A stretch of DNA of 18,618 bases from Pseudomonas sp. (GCA_029239415.1 JAQZAY010000038.1:1-18618); one strand, 5' to 3'. Positions 1 through 7,089 are shown, numbered from the stretch's first letter. Numbers and translations are program-made. The notes: generated by a model from the letters alone, not told the origin.

Positions 1-573
1 CGGCGCGCCGATGCCGATGTCACGGGTTATGTTGATGGCACGTCGACCCGGGGCAGTGACGTTGACCCTCTCGACCCCATACGGGTGGGTGATGGTGTAC
101 ACGCCGGCACGCGGTACCGAGGCACGGATGCGGATGCGCGCGAAACTCTGCTGGTCGCCATCGACCGGGTTTTCGGCGGCGAAGGCCGCCTCGATGCCGG
201 CCACGTAGACCTCGAGCTCGTAGCCGTTGTTGCCCACGGCCGGGATCTCGGTCTCGGCCAGGAACCAGAACATCTCTGGCGGCCAGTTATTGGGGAAGAC
301 CAGCGGCAAGGCATCGTCGTAGATACCGGGTTCGGGCAGCAGGGTGCACATGTAGGCCGGTGCGCCGGGGCCACCGGGCGCCCGCGAACTGGTCGCGCGC
401 GACTGGCAGAGTTCCAGCGAGAGCTCGTTGGCGTCCTGGTACCACATCGGGTAGCGCCCGGTGGCCAGGGTGTAGGGGCCGGGGTCTACCGAGGCAAGCC
501 CTGCCCAGGCGGTACCGGTCAGTGTGAAAGCGAGACCGGCGGCGAAAAGCGCACGGCGTGGCCAATTGTTCAT
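1..573 (-). CDS. Exported protein of unknown function, paralog of its upstream neighbour (partial, 3' end outside the window)
   Basis: The reverse-strand frame is open from the ATG at 573 to the window edge: 191 codons, no stop. A near-perfect Shine-Dalgarno (AAGGAGG) sits just upstream of the ATG. Residues 1-24 form a typical signal peptide (RR near the N-terminus, hydrophobic core, AWA before the likely cleavage site), so export to the periplasm or beyond is likely. The mature part aligns without large gaps to the next gene (606-1952), with matching blocks such as VDPGPY, WYQD, SSRAPG, YMCTLLP, DGDQ-SFAR and THPYGV, about half identical by eye. Both proteins have cysteines at positions 56 and 76, a possible disulphide. 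The gene lies 32 bp after the neighbour's stop on the same strand, so the two are probably co-transcribed. I do not recognise a named family or function. Confidence 0.85.
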   Translation of the reverse strand, partial: MNNWPRRALFAAGLAFTLTGTAWAGLASVDPGPYTLATGRYPMWYQDANELSLELCQSRATSSRAPGGPGAPAYMCTLLPEPGIYDDALPLVFPNNWPPEMFWFLAETEIPAVGNNGYELEVYVAGIEAAFAAENPVDGDQQSFARIRIRASVPRAGVYTITHPYGVERVNVTAPGRRAINITRDIGIGAP

Positions 574-605
574 GCTGCCTCCTTGAAGGCGGAGCCTTTG
601 ACTGT

Positions 606-1952
606 TCATGGCACCAGCACCACGTCTTCGCTGTCGCTGCCGCCATTGGCGCTGGTCACGCGGACCGTGGCCGGCGGGATCGGCGAGAGCCCGGTGGTCA
701 ATGTCTTCAACGCGCCTTCGCCGCCAAGGCTGCCGATCACCGCGCCGTTGCCGGTGCTGGCGCTGAGCGTGGGCGGGCTGACCTCGTCGCTGGTGGTGGC
801 GACCAGGGTCAGCTGGCCGCTGGCCAGGCTGTACTCGGCGCGGGTGATGGTCACCAGGTCGGTCAGGTGCAGGCTGGCGCTGGTCGGGGCGCTGCTGGGG
901 ATCGCCAGGTGGTTGTCGGCGGTCACCTGCAGGTAGGCGGGCAGGCTTGGATTGAGCGCCGACTGGGCGTACCAGGCGCCGGTGCTGTTGGCCTCGGTCA
1001 GTGCCAGGTTGGGTGTCTGGCTCAGCAGGGAGACGGTCGCCGGCGCAGGAGGCGCCATCACGAACACGTCCTGCTGGGCGCGCAGGTCGCCATTCTCGGT
1101 GTGACGCGAGTAGGTGCTGCGCAGGGGGATCAGCGGTGTCGGGCGGACCACGTCGGACAGCTTGCCCGAGATCGAGAACAGCTCGGTGCGCAGGTCGATG
1201 CCGTTGGGACCCTCGATGCGCACATAGTTGGTGTTGAACGGGCTGCCGGTGACCGGCTCGGTGAGGTTCGGGTCACCGATGTAGCGCTCGCTGGCGCCTG
1301 TCGCCGGGTTGGTCTCGGTATAGGGGCCGTTGACACTGCGCAGGAACGGCCCGACATCGCCCTTGAGCGCGCCCTGGTAGGTTTTCGGCGAACCGATACC
1401 GATGTCGCGGGTCATGTTGATCGCCCGGTCGCCTGCGGCCGGCACATCGAACACATCGACGCCGTAGGGGTGGGTGATGACGTAGGTGCCTGCCACCGGG
1501 ACATCGACGCGGATGCGCACCCGGGCAAAGCTGATCTGGTCGCCGTCGATCGGCTCCTCAACGTTGAATGCCGCCTCGATGGCGGTCCCGAAGTCCAGGT
1601 CGATGCCCCTGGCGGCATCGACGATCGAGGCATCGGCGGTGAACCAGAACGCCTCGTCGGGGAAGTTCTGCGGGAACGCGATCGGCTCGGCGTCATCGAA
1701 CACGCCCGGGGTCGGCAGCAACGTGCACATGTACGACGGCGCGCCCGGCGCGCCCGGAGCCCTTGAACTGACCGCCTTGGACAGGCAGAGGTCGAGAACC
1801 CGTCCATGGGTGTCCTGGTACCAGGCGGCGAAATGGCCGTTTTCAGGAAGGTAGGGCCCAGGGTCTACGTCGTAGAGCGCGGCCTGGGCCGGCACCTGGA
1901 GGAGGCCGGCGAAGATCGCCAGCGCCAGTGGATGCGGTGTTGATCGGTGCAT
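606..1952 (-). CDS. Exported protein of unknown function, beta-rich, paralog of the downstream gene
   Basis: 448 residues. I chose the ATG at 1952 because an AGGGA ribosome-binding site precedes it and a clean signal peptide follows (residues 1-24, ending VPAQA|A). The frame stays open about 70 codons further upstream, but that part lacks coding character and would bury the signal peptide. The N-terminal 200 residues match the downstream gene, including C56 and C76, which are the only two cysteines in the protein. The C-terminal 150 residues are rich in Ser, Thr, Val, Leu and Gly, with the look of Ig-like or similar beta-sandwich repeats. No catalytic motif, lipobox, LPXTG or membrane anchor is visible. 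It is the first gene of a two-gene minus-strand unit and is divergent from the kinase cluster beginning at 2210. A surface, matrix or binding protein is possible; function unknown. Confidence 0.85.
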   Translation of the reverse strand: MHRSTPHPLALAIFAGLLQVPAQAALYDVDPGPYLPENGHFAAWYQDTHGRVLDLCLSKAVSSRAPGAPGAPSYMCTLLPTPGVFDDAEPIAFPQNFPDEAFWFTADASIVDAARGIDLDFGTAIEAAFNVEEPIDGDQISFARVRIRVDVPVAGTYVITHPYGVDVFDVPAAGDRAINMTRDIGIGSPKTYQGALKGDVGPFLRSVNGPYTETNPATGASERYIGDPNLTEPVTGSPFNTNYVRIEGPNGIDLRTELFSISGKLSDVVRPTPLIPLRSTYSRHTENGDLRAQQDVFVMAPPAPATVSLLSQTPNLALTEANSTGAWYAQSALNPSLPAYLQVTADNHLAIPSSAPTSASLHLTDLVTITRAEYSLASGQLTLVATTSDEVSPPTLSASTGNGAVIGSLGGEGALKTLTTGLSPIPPATVRVTSANGGSDSEDVVLVP

Positions 1953-2084
1953 GAGAAGTCCCTCTTGCAAAACGGGCCCATGGACTTGGGGCGTCTGAAG
2001 AGGTTTTGGCAACAACCGTACCAGTTTGCGCAGATGGGCTTGGAGCCCGCGTGCCAGGTGGCTTGCGGACGATTCGACGCAGGC

Positions 2085-2113
2085 CTGCAGGCCCGCGCGC
2101 TGCGGGCCTGCAG
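2085..2113. repeat. Perfect 12-bp inverted repeat with 5-nt spacer
   Basis: CTGCAGGCCCGC (2085-2096), spacer GCGCT, then GCGGGCCTGCAG (2102-2113) is a perfect inverted repeat. It would form a very stable hairpin in DNA or RNA. It lies between divergently transcribed genes and is followed by no T-run on either strand, so it does not look like an ordinary intrinsic terminator for either. A smaller hairpin (GGGCT-TGG-AGCCC, 2036-2048) lies nearby. It could be a REP-like element, but it does not match the P. putida REP consensus as I remember it. Confidence 0.7.
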
Positions 2114-2130
2114 CCCCAGGGTTGGGGAAA
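2112..2130. promoter_or_regulatory. Candidate regulator-binding dyad CCCC-N6-GGGGAA (copy 1)
   Basis: The sequence CCCC-AGGGTT-GGGGAA (2114-2129) shares spacing and arms with the dyad at 3676-3693. It lies about 80 bp upstream of the first kinase start and between the divergent exported-protein and kinase genes. Assignment as a binding site of the adjacent sigma-54 regulator is inference from having two copies in the two intergenic regions of this cluster. Confidence 0.25.
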
Positions 2131-2209
2131 CGGGGGCGCCTCGGACAATGATGCAGTACTGGCCCCAACTATGGGCTATACCTTGAAGGTCCTTATCCCG
2201 GAGTCAGCC

Positions 2210-3658
2210 ATGGATCATGTACCGCGCGCCGACCTGCTCCAGCGGGCCGACCCGGGTACGGCGCGCAAGCCGTTCGATTTGCTGCGCTGGTACGCCTGGG
2301 TAAGCCTTGCGATCATCTTTTCCATCGCCGTGGGCCTGGGGCTCATCTCCAGCCGTTTCATCATCGACGAGAGCGTCGAGCGCGACGCGTTGCTGACCGC
2401 GCAGTTCATCCAGTCGATCGGCGACGCCGAAGTGCGTCATGTGTCGATTCCCAACGTGCCCAGCATGGGCGTGCTGCTCGACCCACGCATGGACGAGGCG
2501 CTGCCCGATGTCGATCCCGAGGCCCGGCGCAAGGCGCGCGGGGAGTTTCTCGATCACGTCGCGCACCTGCCGGACGTGCTGCTGGCCACGATCTACGCCC
2601 CCGACCGCACGGTGATCTGGTCGAGCAACCCGGCGCTCACCGGCGAGCTCATCGAAGCGGACGCTGACCTGGAGCGCGCCTTCGAGTACAAGAAGCGGGT
2701 GTCGGCCAGCTACCACAATTTCGACAATGCACGCGTCGAGCAGTTGTTCGTGACCCCGCCACGGCAACTGTTCATCGAAAACTACATCCCGCTGTTCGAC
2801 GCCGATGGCGAGCGAGTGACGGCGATGGTCGAGATCTACAAGGAGCCCCACGACCTCATCTTGCGCATCGAGCAGGGCCTGCTGAGGATCTGGCTGGCGA
2901 TCATCCTCGGCGCGCTGCTGGTATACGGGGGCTTGTACTGGATCATGCGCCGCGCGGCGCGCCAGCTGGCGGTGCAGCAGAAGCGGCTGATCGGCAACGA
3001 AACCTTCGTGGCGCTCGGGGAGATGTCTTCGGCCGTGGCGCACAGCCTGCGCAACCCGCTGGCCAGCATCCGCTCCAGCGCCGAGCTGGCCCAGGCCTTC
3101 GACGAGGGACCGGCGCAGAAGAACATCAACGACATCATCCACCAGGTCGATCGCATGTCGCACTGGGTCCGGCAGCTGCTGCAGTCGTTGCGGCCGTTGA
3201 ACGACGATGCCGTGCCGGTCGACCTGCCCGAAGCCCTGCGCGAGAGCCTGCAGACATTTGCCGCGCCGCTGCAGCGAGGTGGCGTGCAGCTCGAGCTGGC
3301 CAAGCTGCCCGACGTCCAGGTCCTGGGCCATCCCGCGCTGCTGGGGCAGATCTTTCACAGCGTGATCGCCAACGCCCTGGAGGCGATGGAACAGGGCGGC
3401 CGCCTGCGGGTGGAGGTGGTACGCCAGGACCGGCGCTACCTCACGCTGCGCCTGAGCGACACCGGGCGGGGCATGAGCGAGCAGCAGCAGCGCATGGCCT
3501 TTCGACCGTTCTTCACCACCAAGCAGGGAGGGCTGGGCGTCGGGCTGATGCTGGTCAAGCGGATCATGGAGCGTTTCGGCGGGTCGATCCGGCTGAAAAG
3601 CCGCGAGGGTACGGGGACCAGCGTTCTGCTGAGCTTTCGCCTGGCGGATGGGGCGTGA
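2210..3658 (+). CDS. Membrane sensor histidine kinase (first of two paralogs)
   Basis: 482 residues from the ATG at 2210, which has GGAG about 7 nt upstream; an in-frame ATG at 2171 has no ribosome-binding site. Topology: TM1 about 28-48, a periplasmic sensing domain of about 175 residues (PAS/Cache-like segment with IYAPDRTVIWSS), TM2 about 227-246, then a dimerisation domain with phospho-acceptor H278 (AHSLRNPL). The HATPase part has the N-box at N388 (NALEAM), G1 DTGRGM from D417, and G2 GGLGVGL from G440. The arrangement resembles NtrB/DctB-like kinases that pair with sigma-54 activators, and such a regulator lies at 5359. The residue after the histidine is Ser rather than the usual Glu/Asp. 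The next gene encodes a paralog that is more than half identical by eye. The ligand is unknown. Confidence 0.9.
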   Translation: MDHVPRADLLQRADPGTARKPFDLLRWYAWVSLAIIFSIAVGLGLISSRFIIDESVERDALLTAQFIQSIGDAEVRHVSIPNVPSMGVLLDPRMDEALPDVDPEARRKARGEFLDHVAHLPDVLLATIYAPDRTVIWSSNPALTGELIEADADLERAFEYKKRVSASYHNFDNARVEQLFVTPPRQLFIENYIPLFDADGERVTAMVEIYKEPHDLILRIEQGLLRIWLAIILGALLVYGGLYWIMRRAARQLAVQQKRLIGNETFVALGEMSSAVAHSLRNPLASIRSSAELAQAFDEGPAQKNINDIIHQVDRMSHWVRQLLQSLRPLNDDAVPVDLPEALRESLQTFAAPLQRGGVQLELAKLPDVQVLGHPALLGQIFHSVIANALEAMEQGGRLRVEVVRQDRRYLTLRLSDTGRGMSEQQQRMAFRPFFTTKQGGLGVGLMLVKRIMERFGGSIRLKSREGTGTSVLLSFRLADGA

Positions 3659-3675
3659 CTGACATGGGAAGTATT

Positions 3676-3693
3676 TTCCCCGGAAGTGGGGAA
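3676..3693. promoter_or_regulatory. Candidate upstream activator dyad TTCCCC-N6-GGGGAA (copy 2)
   Basis: TTCCCC (3676-3681), spacer GGAAGT, GGGGAA (3688-3693): a perfect 6-bp inverted repeat. Its inner edge is about 74 bp upstream of the -24/-12 element at 3767, a usual distance for an enhancer-type site of a sigma-54 activator. There is no adjacent T-run that would favour a terminator for the first kinase gene. The binding protein is inferred, not shown. Confidence 0.3.
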
Positions 3694-3766
3694 GGTATCT
3701 CGATCCAGTCTCAAGATTCAGCTGCAACCCATTGTTATTGCTATGCATCAGCGGATAGGTGGCCAA

Positions 3767-3782
3767 TGGCCGGAAACTTGCA
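3767..3782 (+). promoter_or_regulatory. Candidate sigma-54 (-24/-12) promoter
   Basis: TGGCCGGAAACTTGCA matches the RpoN consensus TGGCACR-N4-TTGCW except for two positions inside the -24 element. GG and GC have the required 10-nt separation and the TTGCA half is perfect. It points toward the second kinase gene, with an expected start site near 3793 and a leader of about 105 nt. The response regulator gene it would co-transcribe encodes a sigma-54 activator, so autoregulation is plausible. Confidence 0.5.
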
Positions 3783-3899
3783 GCAACCGGACCAGAAGGG
3801 CATAGACGCAGCAATACCGGCAGTGTGCTATCAATTCGCTACATCCGGTAACGTACTGCACACGGATTCATGGACGGGCATCCACGCGGGATCATCGTG

Positions 3900-5390
3900 A
3901 TGCAGACGCTGGAAAACGAAGGCCCCAACAAACTCTCTCCCGGCGCCAATGCGCTGGCGGCGCCACTTCGCGAGTTCAACCTGCTGCGCTGGTTTTCAGT
4001 GGTCAGCCTGGTCATCATCACGACCGTGGCGGGTGGACTGGGATACGTGACCACGCGGTTCGTGGTCAAGGACAGCATCGAGCGCGACGCCATGCTCACC
4101 GCCCAGTTCATCCAGGCCATGGCCCAGGCCGAGGTGCGTCACTCGCAGCTGCCGCCGGGCAGCACCATGGGCGAGTTGCTCGACCCGCGCCTGGATGGCC
4201 TTCATCCGCAGGTCGAGGCGCAACTGGCGGAGTCGACCCGAGCCGAGTTTCTCGACCATGTGGAGCAGTTGCCCGATACCCTGCTGGCCAATGTCTATGC
4301 CCTGGACCGTACCGTGGTCTGGTCCACCCACAAGCAACTGATCGGCCAGCGCATCCTCGACGAGGAGCTTGAGCGCGCATTCGATTCGCACCGTGCGGTG
4401 ATGGCCAGCTACCACCCGCCCGAAGCGGCCCATGAACAGCAGAAATTCCAGCGCGTGCCCAAGCACCTGTTCATCGAGCTCTACCTGCCCATGTTCGATG
4501 CCGAGGGCCGCAAGGTGCTGGCAATGGTCGAGATCTACAAGGAGCCCAAGGACCTGATCCGGCGCATCCAGCGCGGCTATGTGCTGATCTGGGCCTCGAC
4601 GCTGGCGGGCGGCGCACTGATCTACTTCGGCCTGTTCTGGATCGTGCGCCGCGCGGCCAGCATGCTGCAACACCAGCAGAACCGGCTGGTGGCCAGTGAA
4701 ACCTATGTCGCCCTTGGCGCGATGTCCTCGGCAGTCGCGCACAGCCTGCGCAACCCGCTGGCCAATATCCGCTCGAGCGCCGAACTGGCGCAGAACATCG
4801 CGAGCACGCCGGCGCAGAAGAACATCGGCGATATCATCAGCCAGGTCGACCGCATGTCGCGCTGGGTTCGCGACCTGCTGGTATCGCTGCGCCCGGCCAG
4901 CGACGCGCCCGAGGCGGTCGAGCTGGTGGCGGCCGTCGAAGATACCCGCCATGCCTTCGCCCAGCAGATCGAGCGCCATGGCGTGCGTTTCGAGCTCGAC
5001 GCGCCCGCATCCGCGTGGGTGGCCAGCCAGCCGCTGCAGTTGACGCAGATCCTCAACAGCCTGTTTTCCAACGCCCTGGAGGCCATGCCCCTGGGCGGGC
5101 GCCTGTTGGCGCAGGTCACCAGCCTGGACGGGCAGAACGTGGAGCTGACCCTGAGCGATACCGGCAAAGGCATGACCAGGCAACAGGAAAACATGGTCTT
5201 CAAGCCGTTTTTCACCACCAAGCAGGGCGGCCTGGGGGTCGGCCTGGTGCTGGTCAAGCGCATCATGGAGCGCTTTGGCGGCTCGGTCAGCCTGAGCAGC
5301 CGCGAAGAGGAAGGAACCCGCGTCAGCCTGATTTTCAACATTGCAGCCGGAGGGGAACATGCAGCACAGCATCCTGGTAGTCGAGGATGA
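3900..5390 (+). CDS. Membrane sensor histidine kinase (second of two paralogs)
   Basis: 496 residues from the ATG at 3900, which has a GCGGGA-like ribosome-binding site; the in-frame ATG at 3870 has a weaker one. Topology as in the neighbouring kinase: TM1 about 32-52, a periplasmic PAS/Cache-like domain, TM2 about 228-249, H-box with H281 (AHSLRNPL), N-box N391, G1 DTGKGM from D420, and a GGLGVGL glycine box. The catalytic half is nearly the same as the first kinase, while the periplasmic part and the linker before the ATP domain differ more. This suggests duplication followed by change in what is sensed. As in its partner, Ser follows the phospho-acceptor His. The 3' end overlaps the start of the response regulator gene by 32 nt, which implies translational coupling. 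The signal is unknown. Confidence 0.9.
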   Translation: MQTLENEGPNKLSPGANALAAPLREFNLLRWFSVVSLVIITTVAGGLGYVTTRFVVKDSIERDAMLTAQFIQAMAQAEVRHSQLPPGSTMGELLDPRLDGLHPQVEAQLAESTRAEFLDHVEQLPDTLLANVYALDRTVVWSTHKQLIGQRILDEELERAFDSHRAVMASYHPPEAAHEQQKFQRVPKHLFIELYLPMFDAEGRKVLAMVEIYKEPKDLIRRIQRGYVLIWASTLAGGALIYFGLFWIVRRAASMLQHQQNRLVASETYVALGAMSSAVAHSLRNPLANIRSSAELAQNIASTPAQKNIGDIISQVDRMSRWVRDLLVSLRPASDAPEAVELVAAVEDTRHAFAQQIERHGVRFELDAPASAWVASQPLQLTQILNSLFSNALEAMPLGGRLLAQVTSLDGQNVELTLSDTGKGMTRQQENMVFKPFFTTKQGGLGVGLVLVKRIMERFGGSVSLSSREEEGTRVSLIFNIAAGGEHAAQHPGSRG

Positions 5391-6783
5391 TGAAATCCTC
5401 GCGGACAACATCCGGACCTACCTGAGCCTCAAGGGCTTCGAGGTCACCGTCTGCCACAGCGCCGAACTGGCGCTGCAGCACATGCAGCATCACCAGCCCG
5501 ACGCGGTATTGACCGACAACTCGCTGCCCGGCATGGGCGGCCACGAGTTGCTGGGCAAGCTGGTGGCCCGCGATCCGGCATTGAAAGTGATCATGATGAC
5601 CGGCTACGGCAACGTCGAGGACGCCGTGCTGGCCATGAAGGGAGGTGCCTTTCACTACCTGACCAAGCCGGTGGTGCTGGCCGAGCTCAAGCTGATGCTG
5701 GACAAGGCGTTGGCAGCCGAGCGGATGGAGCGCACGCTGTCGTTCTACCAGAAGCGCGAGGCGCAGAAGTCTGGCCTGCAGGCCCTGATCGGCGAGTCGC
5801 CGGCCATGCTCGGGCTCAAGCACACCTTGCGCCAGCTGCTGGATGCCGAACGGCGCATGACCAGCGACGACCTGCCGCCGGTGCTGGTGGAGGGCGAGAC
5901 CGGCACTGGCAAGGAGCTGGTCGCACGCGCCCTGCATTTCGATGGAGCGCGCAGCAAGGGGCCGTTCATCGAGTTCAACTGTGCGTCGATCCCCGCCAAC
6001 CTGCTGGAGGCCGAGCTGTTCGGCCATGAGAAAGGCGCCTTTACCGATGCCAAGGAAAGACGGGTAGGCCTGGTGGAGGCGGCCGATGGCGGCACGCTGT
6101 TTCTCGACGAGATCGGTGAAATGGACCTGGTGCTGCAGGCCAAGCTGCTCAAGCTGCTCGAGGACCGAAGCATCCGCCGCATCGGCGCAGTCAAGGAGCG
6201 CAAGGTGGACCTGCGCATCATCAGCGCGACCAACTGCAACCTCGAGCAGATGGTCCAGCAGGGCAAGTTCCGTCGCGACCTGTTCTTCCGCCTGCGCATC
6301 ATTGCCTTGAAAGTGCCCCGCCTGTACGCACGTGCCCAGGACATCCTGGTGCTGGCCCGGCATTTCCTTGCTTATCATGGGCGGCGCTACGGCAAGCCGA
6401 ACCTGCGTTTCTCCAGCGAGGCCGAGAGCCTGATGCTGGGCTACAGCTGGCCTGGCAACGTGCGCGAACTGCGCAACATGCTGGAACAGACGGTATTGCT
6501 GGCACCCGGCGAGGTGATTGCCCCGCACCAGCTCAACTTGTGCATGAGCCTGATCGACGAACCCATGGCCAGCCCGGCGCCTGTAAGCTACGAAGCGCCG
6601 CACCCTGAAATGGAGCATGGCTTCACCTTGCCCGACATGGAACGCGACCTGGTGTGCAAGACCCTGGACCGCACCGACTGGAACGTCACCAAGTCGGCCC
6701 GCCTGCTGGGCTTGAGCCGGGACATGCTGCGCTATCGCATCGAGAAGCTCGGCCTGACCCGGCCCGACAAGCGCCAGTGGTGA
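5359..6783 (+). CDS. NtrC-family sigma-54-dependent response regulator with variant GAFTDA loop
   Basis: 474 residues. The ATG at 5359 is chosen for its GGAGGGG ribosome-binding site; a TTG at 5341 is in frame but less likely. Domains: receiver (1-120) with acidic pocket D10/D11, phospho-acceptor D53 (LTDNSLPG) and K103; AAA+ domain with Walker A GETGTGKE (179-186) and Walker B GGTLFLDE (244-251); and a Fis-type helix-turn-helix at the C-terminus (about 432-467, LSRDMLRYRIEKLGL). It should activate RpoN promoters on phosphorylation by one or both upstream kinases. The sigma-54-contacting loop reads GAFTDA (226-231), with D230 replacing the second Gly of GAFTGA. Known GAFTGA changes alter sigma-54 coupling or inhibition, so this may affect how it works. 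It overlaps the second kinase gene by 32 nt. Target genes are unknown; the kinase operon and the divergent exported-protein genes are candidates. Confidence 0.93.
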   Translation: MQHSILVVEDDEILADNIRTYLSLKGFEVTVCHSAELALQHMQHHQPDAVLTDNSLPGMGGHELLGKLVARDPALKVIMMTGYGNVEDAVLAMKGGAFHYLTKPVVLAELKLMLDKALAAERMERTLSFYQKREAQKSGLQALIGESPAMLGLKHTLRQLLDAERRMTSDDLPPVLVEGETGTGKELVARALHFDGARSKGPFIEFNCASIPANLLEAELFGHEKGAFTDAKERRVGLVEAADGGTLFLDEIGEMDLVLQAKLLKLLEDRSIRRIGAVKERKVDLRIISATNCNLEQMVQQGKFRRDLFFRLRIIALKVPRLYARAQDILVLARHFLAYHGRRYGKPNLRFSSEAESLMLGYSWPGNVRELRNMLEQTVLLAPGEVIAPHQLNLCMSLIDEPMASPAPVSYEAPHPEMEHGFTLPDMERDLVCKTLDRTDWNVTKSARLLGLSRDMLRYRIEKLGLTRPDKRQW

Positions 6784-7089
6784 TCAGCGCTGCTGGCCGC
6801 CACCGGTCTTGCCCTGGCCTGCGGTGCCTTCCGAACCGCTGCCGTCCATGCCCGGCAGGCGAGGATCGACGGACTGCTCGGCAGGCGGGGTCTGCTGGTC
6901 GCTGCCCTGGATCCGCGGATCGGTGTCGCGCGGCATCGGGGCCTGGGTAGGATTCAAGGTGCTGTCGGTTCCCGCCTCAGGCATGGTGCTGTGCGGGTTG
7001 TCCGGGTGGGTCGGCCCGGTGCCGATGGCCAGGGCAAGCGGGGAGGCCAGCAGGGCGGCGAGCAGGACGGCGATCGAGTGGCGTTTCAT
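6784..7089 (-). CDS. Small exported proline-rich protein, unknown function
   Basis: 101 residues from the ATG at 7089, preceded by AAGGAG at good spacing; a TTG six bases upstream is also in frame. Residues 1-23 are a signal peptide (MKRHS, hydrophobic stretch, LALA). The remainder is hydrophilic and low in complexity: rich in Pro, Gly, Gln, Thr and Asp, with a repeated DPR motif (TDPRIQG, VDPRLPG) and a Gly/Gln tail. It has no cysteine, so it is not a lipoprotein, and no membrane segment after the signal. Its stop codon directly abuts the stop of the convergent response regulator. Transcription from gntP, 108 bp upstream on the same strand, is possible, but a hairpin lies between. No family is recognised; probably a disordered periplasmic protein. 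Confidence 0.75.
   Translation of the reverse strand: MKRHSIAVLLAALLASPLALAIGTGPTHPDNPHSTMPEAGTDSTLNPTQAPMPRDTDPRIQGSDQQTPPAEQSVDPRLPGMDGSGSEGTAGQGKTGGGQQR

Noticed and set aside
1966..1982. Sigma-54-like TGGGCCCGTTTTGCA on the minus strand before the exported-protein gene
   Set aside because: Spacing between GG and GC is 9 instead of 10, and the start site would fall at the ribosome-binding site.
2160..2175. TGGCCCCAACTATGGG upstream of the first kinase as a second -24/-12 promoter
   Set aside because: The -24 half and spacing are fair, but the -12 element has GG instead of the nearly invariant GC, so I did not annotate it.
2006..2209. N-terminal extension of the first kinase to 2006
   Set aside because: It would translate through the GC-rich hairpin, has no coding character and no ribosome-binding site; the start at 2210 has GGAG.
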